NCBI GenBank assembly: GCA_937920335.1
Contig: CALGUT010000476.1
Location: 1 to 32,454, forward strand
Direction of reading: 5' to 3'
Length of the DNA stretch: 32,454 nucleotides
Source: an uncultured Opitutales bacterium
GTDB lineage: Bacteria; Verrucomicrobiota; Verrucomicrobiia; Opitutales; UBA2995
Made by a program: the position numbers and the translations under genes. Shown here piece by piece: positions 16,750-24,248 of this stretch. Position 1 is the first letter of the stretch, and every line of letters starts with the position of its first letter. The notes below the pieces were generated by a model that saw only the letters and a list, made by a program, of their open reading frames with translations, was not told where the DNA came from and ran no database searches.

Positions 16750-18363
16750 ATGTACCTCAAATACAATCTCCCATCCCTGCTGTTTTTTTTATGCCTGTCG
16801 CTAACAGCAGCCGAAAGACCCAACATCGTCTTCATACTGGCCGATGACCTAGGCATCGGTGACACTAAAGTATACGGTGGTGACCGGTGCCTCATTGACA
16901 CCCCCCATATCGATCGGTTGGCCCGGGGAGGTCTTCGCTTTACCGATGCACATGTAAGCGCCTCAGTCTGTGCACCTACTCGACTGGCTATCATGACCGG
17001 TCGTTATCCCTGGCGCAACCAACGGTTTCAACGCGGTGGGCCTTGGGGGTTTACCGGTCTACAAATCAACCCGTCTGAACGACATACGCTGGGGGATATG
17101 TTTCAACAGGCTGGCTATAAAACCGGCTACGTTGGGAAATGGCATCTCGGAACCGTTATGACAACCAAAGATGGCGAAGTACAGCACGAAACGAATGTCG
17201 ATTATTCGAGGCCGTTAAAGGTTGGCCCACCACAATTCGGATTCGACGATAGCTTTATACTTCCCGGTTCGCTCGATATGTATCCTTATGCATACGCAAG
17301 AAACAATGTATGGCAGGGGGAAATCACCGCCCAAAAAGGATGGAGCGCATTCAATCGAGTCGGCGATGCAGAAAAGGATTTTGAAGATCACGAAGTGCTG
17401 GAGACCTTCTACCGCGAAGCGGAAACCTATATTGGCAACCAATCGACCAAGGACCCATTCTTCCTATTCCTCGCATTAACAGCCCCACACACTCCGACCA
17501 GCCCCGGTGTCAATTGGCAGGGGAAAAGTGACCTCGGTGTATACGGAGACTTCGTCATGGAGGTAGACCACGCCGTTGAACGCGTGATAAAGGCCCTTAA
17601 GGAACAAGACCTGTATAAGAACACCCTGGTTCTATTTTCCTCAGACCACGGCCCTGCTTCTTACGCTGGAAATATTCTTCCCGCAACCTATGGTCAAATT
17701 CGACTCATGGAGCAATCAGGTCACTACCCAAGCGGCCCTCATCGTGGTTACAAATTTTCGGTCTACGAAGGTGGATTGAGAGTCCCACTCATAGCTCACT
17801 GGCCGGCCGTGATCAAACCCGGGAACACCAGCGACGCCCTAGTCGGATTAAACGATCTCATGGCTACATTTGCAGATATTGTAGAACACAAACTCGATCC
17901 TCAACACGCACCGGACTCAATCAGCTTTGCAAAGATACTTCGTCATCATAAATCAAATACACAACGAAACAACCTAATCATGCAATCCGCGATGGAGTCG
18001 TTCGTCATTCGGGATGGTGACTGGAAACTGTGTCTGACACCAGACAGTGGCGCCAAGGGCATACACGGCAACACCCCGGTTCCGGAAAATGCCTGGCCAG
18101 CGGCGATGAATGAGTTTGGGAAACAGGCTTCTAAAGAGGACTTCCTGAAGCCGCCCTTCGTTCAGTTATTTAATCTAAAGAACGATCCTCACGAAGACCA
18201 CAACCTGGCTTCGAAATATCCTGACCGAGTCGATACTATGGTGGCTATTTTGAAACAACAAATCGAGCGAGGCCGCAGCACACAAGGACCGCAGCTTTAC
18301 AACGATAAAGAGGTTAACCTACACCAACGGCTGCCTGAGTTTGTGAGAGCGCAATTAAAATAG
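16750..18363 (+). CDS. S1-family sulfatase no. 7 (CAPTR, DHG variant)
   Basis: Exported sulfatase of about 537 aa. The ORF track uses a GTG (16726) overlapping the previous stop (GTGA). The ATG at 16750 gives a compact signal peptide (MYLKYNLPSLLFFLCLSLTAA); neither has a well-placed Shine-Dalgarno sequence, although AAGGAGG lies at 16700, too far from both. In GTG numbering, 'RPNIVFILADDLGIGD' holds Asp40-Asp41, and C82-A-P-T-R followed by 'LAIMTGRYPWR' is the formylglycine motif. 'GKWHLG', 'TAPHTPT' and 'GYKFSVYEGGLRVPLIAHWP' are present. The usual 'SDNG' reads 'SSDHGP', replacing the metal-binding Asn with His. The ending 'RGRSTQGPQLYNDKEV' matches the family of sulfatases 2 and 3. Confidence 0.9.
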   Translation: MYLKYNLPSLLFFLCLSLTAAERPNIVFILADDLGIGDTKVYGGDRCLIDTPHIDRLARGGLRFTDAHVSASVCAPTRLAIMTGRYPWRNQRFQRGGPWGFTGLQINPSERHTLGDMFQQAGYKTGYVGKWHLGTVMTTKDGEVQHETNVDYSRPLKVGPPQFGFDDSFILPGSLDMYPYAYARNNVWQGEITAQKGWSAFNRVGDAEKDFEDHEVLETFYREAETYIGNQSTKDPFFLFLALTAPHTPTSPGVNWQGKSDLGVYGDFVMEVDHAVERVIKALKEQDLYKNTLVLFSSDHGPASYAGNILPATYGQIRLMEQSGHYPSGPHRGYKFSVYEGGLRVPLIAHWPAVIKPGNTSDALVGLNDLMATFADIVEHKLDPQHAPDSISFAKILRHHKSNTQRNNLIMQSAMESFVIRDGDWKLCLTPDSGAKGIHGNTPVPENAWPAAMNEFGKQASKEDFLKPPFVQLFNLKNDPHEDHNLASKYPDRVDTMVAILKQQIERGRSTQGPQLYNDKEVNLHQRLPEFVRAQLK

Positions 18364-18429
18364 GTCCTCCAAATAGCAACCCACTCAAAAGAAGTTGGCA
18401 TCCAAGCCCGTTTAATTATTTCCTAAATC

Positions 18430-19515
18430 ATGAAGAAAATTTTTGTCTCAGGATGCTATGATATTGTCCATGCTGGGCACGTACAATTTTTTCGGGAAGC
18501 GAAGGCTCTCGGAGACCACCTAACCATCTGTTTTGCATCCGATGAGATTCTCTGGCATCACAAGGAACGCCGCTCGTCACTTCCAGAGAACCACAAGCGG
18601 GGATTAATTGCCGCCCTTGATATGGTTGACGATGTCGTAATCGGAGCGAATGAGGAACTCGGACTCGATTTCCAGGATCATTTCCGCGAAATCAGACCCG
18701 ATATCCTGGCCGTGACCGAAGATGACCAATATGCGGACATCAAAAAGGCGCTTTGCGAGGAGATTGGTGCTGTCTACTTCAAGCTGCCCAAGACTCCTCC
18801 CAAATTTGAACCAGTCTCTTCCAGCGGAATCGTTAAATGGATCAAGGCTCCGGATGAAGCACCGCTGCGCGTAGACTTTGCAGGTGGTTGGCTCGACGTA
18901 CCGAGACATGCTCGAGAAGGCGGATTTATAATCAACTGCTCTATAACGCCAATGGTTTCACTACGAAAATGGGACTATGAACAACGGTCAGGTCTGGGTG
19001 GAAGTGGAGCCTGGGCGCTTCTTAATGGCCAAAACGGTGTCCAAAGTGAAATCGCCCTTGGCGTCGGCTGGCAAGATCCAGCGATTATCCGCGAATCGGG
19101 TCTCTGTGTATGGCGAAGTGGCCCACGCCCGGACCTCAGTATCAAGCGAGATGGTTCCATGCTCAAAGGTCGTATGGCCGTTTTTTACACTGGTACCCAG
19201 CATGATACTCCTGGAATGAGCGAAGACGAGCGCGACTATGACATGATCGTCGCATCCAGCAAGATCGCCGCGGAGGGAGTTGAGCAACAAGATATCCAAA
19301 AGCTCGCAGCGGGCACAAGACTCTACCATGAAATGCAACTCAAAGAAGGCATGGAGCCACTCGAAGTCGTCGATGGAATGTTGGCCCATAAATATTGTGG
19401 TGGTGGATTTGGAGGCTATGCGTTGTATCTATTCGAGGATACAGGTAAACGAAACGATTTCGTTTCTGCCACTCAAGGAGCCAGAGCAGTAGAACCTTAC
19501 GTTCGACCTATCTGA
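18430..19515 (+). CDS. Cytidylyltransferase-like / GHMP-kinase-like fusion enzyme
   Basis: Cytoplasmic protein of 361 aa without a signal peptide. Residues 1-140 are a cytidylyltransferase-type nucleotidyltransferase: 'GCYDIVHAGHVQFF' carries the H14-x-x-H17 (HxGH) nucleotide motif and 'VSSSGIVKWI' is the closing SST-type motif. From about residue 147 the chain becomes a compact GHMP-kinase-like domain of about 210 aa. It has 'LRVDFAGGWLDVP' (sugar/N-terminal motif, as in heptose and fucose kinases), 'SGLGGSGAWALL' at about 187 (ATP loop, usually GLGSSS), 'GVGWQDPA' and 'CGGGFGGYALYLF' at about 323. The order resembles a minimal kinase-plus-nucleotidyltransferase pair that would turn a sugar into a nucleotide-sugar, like FKP or HldE in concept. 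The substrate is not known; a fucose-like or heptose-like sugar is inferred. It is the only clear cytoplasmic enzyme in the sulfatase array. Confidence 0.8.
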   Translation: MKKIFVSGCYDIVHAGHVQFFREAKALGDHLTICFASDEILWHHKERRSSLPENHKRGLIAALDMVDDVVIGANEELGLDFQDHFREIRPDILAVTEDDQYADIKKALCEEIGAVYFKLPKTPPKFEPVSSSGIVKWIKAPDEAPLRVDFAGGWLDVPRHAREGGFIINCSITPMVSLRKWDYEQRSGLGGSGAWALLNGQNGVQSEIALGVGWQDPAIIRESGLCVWRSGPRPDLSIKRDGSMLKGRMAVFYTGTQHDTPGMSEDERDYDMIVASSKIAAEGVEQQDIQKLAAGTRLYHEMQLKEGMEPLEVVDGMLAHKYCGGGFGGYALYLFEDTGKRNDFVSATQGARAVEPYVRPI

Positions 19516-19572
19516 TAAGATGAGAGCAACGATGCTCAATTGCCGCCCCCCCCACGTTTAGCATTTCATAGC

Positions 19573-21312
19573 ATGATAATGATCTCCAAATTCTTCCAAT
19601 TCGCGCCTTTCTTTACGCTAGTAGTTTCGGCCTTAAGTCTCAATGCAGCCGAGCGCCCCAATATTATGATCATCATGTCGGACGACATGGGATACTCCGA
19701 CATCGGATGCTACGGTGGAGAAATCGATACCCCCATGCTCGATACCCTCGCAAAGGATGGTATTCGCTTTACCCAATTCTACAATACAAGCCGCTGCTGC
19801 CCCACCCGCGCGTCCCTATTGACCGGACTATATCCCCACCAGGCAGGTATCGGTCACATGATGGAGGACTACGGTCTACCCACCTATCAAGGAGACTTAA
19901 ACCAGGAATGTCTCACAATCGCCGAAGCCCTTCAACCCGCCGGGTATCGCACCTACATGAGCGGCAAATGGCACGTAACCCCTTACTACCACGCCGAGGA
20001 AAATCCACCCAAGGAAAACTGGCCACTGCAACGGGGTTTTGATAAATTCTTTGGCACCATTCACGGGGCAGGATCACTCTGGGATCCCTGCGGCCTGGCG
20101 CGCGGGAACGATTATATCACACCTGAAAACGATCCCGAATATACCCCTGAACGCACCTGGTATTACACGGATGCCATTTCTGACAACATGGTCACCTATC
20201 TAAAGGATCATAAGGAGAACCACGGCACTCGCCCGTTTTTTGCTTACGTATCCTACACCGCAGCTCACTGGCCCATGCATGCGCACCCTGAGGATATTGC
20301 CAAATACGATGGCAAGTACGACGACGGCTACACACCCACCCGTCTAGCTCGCGTCAAACGCTTGAAAGAACTTCAACTGCTGCCGGATGATTGGAAAGTA
20401 TCACCACAGGTCGGTGATTGGGATTCCGTGAACAACAAGGTCTGGGAAAGCGCCCTCATGGAAGTCTATGCCGCCATGGTTGATTCTCTCGATCAGGGCA
20501 TCGCCACTATCGTGCAAGGCCTCAAAGACACGGGCCTTTACGAAAACACGATGATCATTTTTCTTCAGGACAATGGAGGCTGTGCAGAAACCTTTGGACG
20601 CAACCAACGAGTGGGACCGCTTGAAAGACCGAGTACTCCGACTCTCCCACCCATGGGAAAAGACGAACTACAAACTGAGATGATCCCTCCTCAATCACGG
20701 GATGGCTACCCACTCCGCCGCGGTGAAGGCGTTATGCCGGGACCTCCGGAAACAGAAATCGGTTATGGTGAGAGTTGGGCCAATGTTTCGAATACACCTT
20801 TCAAGGAATATAAGCACTATTCTCATGAAGGAGGAATCAGCTCACCCTTAATCGTTCATTGGCCGAAGGGCTTTTCCGGCAAGGGAAATGCATTTCGCAA
20901 GACTCCGGAAGGGATGCTCTACGATACCCCCACTCACTTGATTGATCTCATGGCAACGGCTGTTGATTACTCAGGCACCAATTACCCCACTTTTCACAAC
21001 GGCCATAAGCTCATCCCTTTAGAGGGAATTTCCCTGCGTCCCGCCGTCGAAGGAAGACCTCTTGAGCGAGGAAAACCCATCTTCTTCGAACACGAAGGCA
21101 ATCGCGCTATTCGCGATGGCAAGTGGAAGCTCGTATCCAAGTTTACCACCGGCAAATGGGAGCTCTACGACATGGAGCAAGATCGAACTGAGATGAACGA
21201 CCTAGCGAGAAAGGAACGAAATCGAGCCGCCTATATGATGTATCAATGGGAGCAATGGGCACACGAAATAGGTGTAGTTCCCTTCCGTTCCTGGTATCTG
21301 ATGGAAAAATAG
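19573..21312 (+). CDS. AtsA-like S1 arylsulfatase no. 8 (CCPTR)
   Basis: Exported sulfatase of about 579 aa. The ORF track starts at a TTG (19540) ahead of a run of eight C's; the ATGs at 19573 or 19579 give a normal signal peptide (MISKFFQFAPFFTLVVSALSLNA) and are preferred. In TTG numbering, 'RPNIMIIMSDDMGYSDIGCYGGEIDTP' holds Asp48-Asp49. C86-C-P-T-R, then 'ASLLTGLYPHQAGIGHM', is the formylglycine site. 'GKWHVTPYY', 'TAAHWPM', 'LQDNGGCAE' and 'EYKHYSHEGGISSPLIVHWP' complete the pocket. Length and motifs ('FYNTSRCCPTR') point to the classical arylsulfatase group (AtsA; SulfAtlas S1_4). The ending 'WELYDMEQDRTEMNDLA' is typical. It is the last gene of the long + strand array; no hairpin terminator is evident in the 41 bp before the convergent gene. 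Confidence 0.93.
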   Translation: MIMISKFFQFAPFFTLVVSALSLNAAERPNIMIIMSDDMGYSDIGCYGGEIDTPMLDTLAKDGIRFTQFYNTSRCCPTRASLLTGLYPHQAGIGHMMEDYGLPTYQGDLNQECLTIAEALQPAGYRTYMSGKWHVTPYYHAEENPPKENWPLQRGFDKFFGTIHGAGSLWDPCGLARGNDYITPENDPEYTPERTWYYTDAISDNMVTYLKDHKENHGTRPFFAYVSYTAAHWPMHAHPEDIAKYDGKYDDGYTPTRLARVKRLKELQLLPDDWKVSPQVGDWDSVNNKVWESALMEVYAAMVDSLDQGIATIVQGLKDTGLYENTMIIFLQDNGGCAETFGRNQRVGPLERPSTPTLPPMGKDELQTEMIPPQSRDGYPLRRGEGVMPGPPETEIGYGESWANVSNTPFKEYKHYSHEGGISSPLIVHWPKGFSGKGNAFRKTPEGMLYDTPTHLIDLMATAVDYSGTNYPTFHNGHKLIPLEGISLRPAVEGRPLERGKPIFFEHEGNRAIRDGKWKLVSKFTTGKWELYDMEQDRTEMNDLARKERNRAAYMMYQWEQWAHEIGVVPFRSWYLMEK

Positions 21313-21353
21313 TGCGCCTCGCCGAATCAGACCTATCTACCTTTCTAGAAATC

Positions 21354-23001
21354 CTAAGGAGTCGTTACCTTTGACGTAAGTCGGCGGTAAAAGTGCACTT
21401 CTCCGGGATCAACAAGTGGCAAGGTATGGGTGTCAGTTAGAGTCCCCGTAAATTCCTCCCAGGCGAAAAGGTCTGTGGAATCTTCGATCAGATCTGCCTG
21501 CCCGCTAACAGTATCCCATTTGAGTTGCAGACTGGGTATTTTTACAACGGACACTCCGGCATCGGTCGTGGTTGGGACGAGCGTGACTTCAAATATGCGA
21601 CCAGAGGCGCCAGTATTTCCGTTATTACCGGCATCCGAAAAGATGCCCCCCAGAATATGTCCAATGACAGTGGGCGATTCGATGGAGGCGAGATCAATCA
21701 CCTTGGGATGCAGTCTGGCTACATGCTTTGAAAAGAAGAACTCCGCATTGGTGCCAAAACGCAGCTCCTTCCCTCCAAGCCGGATATCAGGGAAACGCGT
21801 GGGCAGCCAGTATTGCCTTACCTGGCCATTCGCACCTCGCACAACCAGGCTGCACTGGTTCGTAAACGGCACCTGATCGTCACGGATAAACTCATCGGTT
21901 TGCAGATCACGCTCAAGCACGCTTAATCCACCAAAGAGCAGTACATGCGCCTCGCTGGTAACCCGATTATAGAGGCTGACCTTGGAGCAATGATAGACTT
22001 GGAAGGCTTGCTTCAGCGTGGAGTCGGCCAGGGGATCTTCCATGACGACACTCCCGTTCGGGCTGATAAGAACGGGCGCCGTCCAGACTCCTGTCTCAGG
22101 CGTAAAAACACCCGAAAGAACCAGCGCGCGTTCCTCAAATACATTTGGATTTATTCGTTCGAGAATGGTTACCACATTCAAATCACGGCGACGGAAGGCA
22201 TCGTTTTGAGCCGTGGAAATCTTTGACCCCGATGGAACTGCGAGCGTTTCACTATCATCGACCAGAAAGCGACGAACCTGCTTCGTGTAGATGCCATCTA
22301 AGAATGGACGGTAACGTCCGGAATAGTTCTGCCCGAATATAAGTTGGTATTCATCACCGATGCGCTCCAGTCCGCCACCCGTTACCTGAAAATAGTTATC
22401 CCTAATTTTCTCAATGTGATCGGCTGCAAGGGAACTCTCAAATCCGGCGTCTTCCTTCACCCACCCAACGAGACCAGGTAAATCGATAACTGTGAGAGAG
22501 TTGTAGGTAACATGATCAGCCACTGAGCGTTTGTACCCATATCCACCTACAATTAGCCAGCGGGACTCATCCAGGTAGAACTGCGTATTCACTGCGCTCA
22601 AGGAATCAACGACATCTTGGCTGAGACCACTGGCCGAGGAACCTTCAAGACTCTTATGCCAGCTTAGTTTGCCTACCGGGTCGATGACCCATACCTCGCG
22701 ATTTTCATAAGCCGGATCAAAGGCGTTCATGCCCGTCATCCCATGTAGACCATTTGTCCGCCCCCCCCAGAAGCACCCATTGTCCTTGCCATTCGGCAGC
22801 TGCAATCGAGTGGATATTTGGCACGGGAGCAGGCGCGAGTGAGACCTCCCGGATCTCTACCGTATAAGGGATTACCCCATCGACGAAGGGCTCCGTCAGC
22901 GTCGGCGTTTGATGTTGCCCCCATACTGGGCAGGCAATTCCGAAGTAAAACAGAATAACCAGTCGAAACCGCAGATTCATCGAATCTCTTTCAATGTACA
23001 T
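21354..23001 (-). pseudogene. Kelch-like secreted protein, frameshifted
   Basis: Two ORFs of the track (22717-23001 and 21354-22805) are one gene. The 5' piece has a signal peptide (MNLRFRLVILFYFGIACPVWGQ from ATG 22980, or from 23001) and runs 'WQGQWVLLGG' into a G8 tract, after which it reads out of frame and stops. Removing one G restores 'WVLLGGRTNGLHG', continuous with the 3' piece. The joined protein of about 549 aa has kelch-like blades ('VWVIDPVGKLSW', 'RWLIVGGYGY', 'LTVIDLPGLVGW', 'HVLLFGGLS'). It ends with the C-terminal module 'LQLKWDTVSGQADLIEDSTDLFAWEEF...HFYRRL', common in Verrucomicrobiota exported proteins. Function is unknown. The 3' ORF's ATG (22805) lies inside the gene and is not a natural start. 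The change could be a real mutation, phase variation or a sequencing error. Confidence 0.8.
22761..22768 (+). other. C8 homopolymer causing the frameshift
   Basis: Eight C's on the + strand (eight G's in the - strand gene) sit exactly at the junction between the two overlapping frames of the kelch-like gene. Seven would keep the frame and give the sensible sequence 'LLGGRTNG'. A second C8 run occurs at about 19546-19553, just before the probable start of sulfatase 8. Confidence 0.8.
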
Positions 23002-23053
23002 TAGGACTTCACCACAGCCATCAGTTGCGTGACATAGTTTACAATTAATTACA

Positions 23054-23081
23054 GACCCCTGATTTCACTGAATCAGGGGTC
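23054..23081 (-). terminator. Hairpin terminator of the Cys-rich protein gene
   Basis: A perfect 11-bp inverted repeat (GACCCCTGATT / AATCAGGGGTC) with a six-base loop lies 9 bp past the stop of the - strand gene at 23090. On the - strand the stem is followed by TGTAATTAATTG, a weak T tract. It separates this gene from the downstream kelch-like gene on the same strand. Confidence 0.75.
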
Positions 23082-23089
23082 CGCAATCA

Positions 23090-23737
23090 TCAACCAGCTT
23101 GCTGGCAGCAGGACATTCCGTTTCCTCCTTTGCCCTCTGCTTTGGCTCCCATCATGCAACCTACGTCTCCCTCAGTGTTGCATGTTTCTCCTTTCTGGCC
23201 GTCCTGTTGACAACAGGACGGGCCTCCCATTTCACCCATCTCCTGAGTAGTCTGCGAGGCGCCATATACAGTGGCATGCGTTTTGTCGTGCTCCGCCCAG
23301 CCGTGGTCTATAAATTTACTAATGATACCCGCATGATTCCGCGCCACTTCCTTGGCCTCCTCGGTCTTGCCAATAGCCACAATCGAAATCCCGTTGTCGA
23401 TGTTAGTGATCTGAATGTCTATATCGTCATAATGATTGACGAATTCCACGTAGGCGGGGTCCCAGCTCCGTACCATCAACCCCTCCTTTAAGCGACCTTC
23501 CATCTGCTTCACATGGGTTTGAACGAGCTTAACTGCTTCGGGGTCATCCGACGTTGTCCTCGACGTATAACCATCCTCGGTTTGAGAAACTTCCCGGTGG
23601 AATTTATTATGCGAGTCGAAAAGGCCATGGATCGTATCCCGCTGTTCGGCAGGCATGCCACGCCCAAAAGTGGTTGATTGAATGATGACCAGCGCGGCCA
23701 GAGCACCGATTAAATTGAGGATGGTAACTGATTTCAT
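23090..23737 (-). CDS. Exported protein with cysteine-rich C-terminal tail
   Basis: Protein of 215 aa with a signal peptide (MKSVTILNLIGALAALVIIQSTTFG). The mature domain (about residues 28-150) is mainly helical and acidic/His-rich: 'PAEQRDTIHGLFDSHNKFHREV', 'VQTHVKQMEGRLKEG', 'PAYVEFVNHYDDIDIQITNIDNGISIVAIG' and 'ARNHAGIISKFIDHGWAEHDKTH'. The last 45 residues are Gly-rich with six cysteines in the pattern CC-C-C-CC ('SCCQQDG', 'ETCNTEGDVGCMMG', 'MSCCQQAG'), plus Met, a likely metal- or thiol-binding tail. I do not recognise a named family. It is divergent from an arsR-type gene across 148 bp, so metal- or redox-responsive expression is likely. A clear hairpin terminator follows. Confidence 0.8.
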   Translation of the reverse strand: MKSVTILNLIGALAALVIIQSTTFGRGMPAEQRDTIHGLFDSHNKFHREVSQTEDGYTSRTTSDDPEAVKLVQTHVKQMEGRLKEGLMVRSWDPAYVEFVNHYDDIDIQITNIDNGISIVAIGKTEEAKEVARNHAGIISKFIDHGWAEHDKTHATVYGASQTTQEMGEMGGPSCCQQDGQKGETCNTEGDVGCMMGAKAEGKGGNGMSCCQQAG

Positions 23738-23814
23738 ACTGTTTGGTAATGAACTTGGTTTATCTGATCTTGTTTACGAAACTGCCTGCTGTTAGATTTA
23801 ACAGGTATTGAATT

Positions 23815-23844
23815 TTGATTAGATACTTGTAAGTTTTCTAATAT
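23815..23844 (+). promoter_or_regulatory. Candidate promoter of the arsR-like gene
   Basis: TTGATT (23815-23820), 18 bases, TAATAT (23839-23844) forms a plausible sigma-70-type promoter about 40 bases before the ATG at 23886. The region is AT-rich, so chance matches are possible. Confidence 0.35.
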
Positions 23845-23848
23845 TCCC

Positions 23849-23860
23849 ATATACGCATAT
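23849..23860. promoter_or_regulatory. Candidate ArsR-family operator dyad
   Basis: ATATACGCATAT is a near-palindrome (10 of 12 positions symmetric), resembling the ATA...TAT dyads bound by ArsR/SmtB repressors. It overlaps the -10 of the leftward promoter and the expected start site of the rightward one, where a repressor would control both. Confidence 0.4.
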
Positions 23861-23878
23861 TTACTGTAATTTTGTCAA
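23849..23878 (-). promoter_or_regulatory. Candidate promoter of the Cys-rich gene
   Basis: On the - strand TTGACA (complement of 23873-23878) is an exact -35 consensus. It is followed after 18 bases by GTATAT (23849-23854) or after 17 by CGTATA. This places transcription start roughly 100 bases before the ATG at 23737. The -10 lies inside the dyad ATATACGCATAT. Confidence 0.4.
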
Positions 23879-23885
23879 ATCCATT

Positions 23886-24221
23886 ATGACTTCCAATAAA
23901 AAAATGGACCGGGCTGCATTAGAAAAAATTGCCCGCATGTTTAGCCTTTTCTCCGATGCAACCCGCTTGGAGATTCTTATGGAGCTCAAGGAAGGAGCCC
24001 TCACGGTTGGCGAGCTGGTTAACCGAGTCGGGGTTTCGCAAGGCAATGTCTCCAAGCAACTACATCTACTCTTCGACAACGGGCTTCTGCATCGCGAGAA
24101 GCGAGGAACACAGGTCTTTTACTCGCTTAGCGACGAAATGATCTTCCCGTTGTGCCGCATGGTGTGCGACAAATTGAACCGCGACGCCCAGGCCTCAGTG
24201 GATTTGCTTTATCATATTTAA
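23886..24221 (+). CDS. ArsR/SmtB-family transcriptional repressor
   Basis: Cytoplasmic DNA-binding protein of 111 aa, the usual ArsR length. Winged-helix features are 'IARMFSLFSDATRLEILMEL' (helices 1-2), 'LTVGELVNRVGVSQGNVSKQLHLLFDNGLLH' (helix-turn-helix and recognition helix) and 'REKRGTQVFYSL' (wing). The classical alpha-3 metal motif ELCVCDL is absent. The only cysteines are C90 and C94 in the C-terminal helix ('FPLCRMVCDKL'), four residues apart, which could bind a metal or form a redox-sensitive thiol pair. It is divergent from the gene for an exported Cys-rich protein, the likely target, with a candidate dyad operator between them. A PL6 lyase gene starts 27 bp downstream and may share its transcript. 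Confidence 0.9.
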   Translation: MTSNKKMDRAALEKIARMFSLFSDATRLEILMELKEGALTVGELVNRVGVSQGNVSKQLHLLFDNGLLHREKRGTQVFYSLSDEMIFPLCRMVCDKLNRDAQASVDLLYHI

Positions 24222-24248
24222 ATTTGCCAAAGCTGAGCTTCAATTTTT

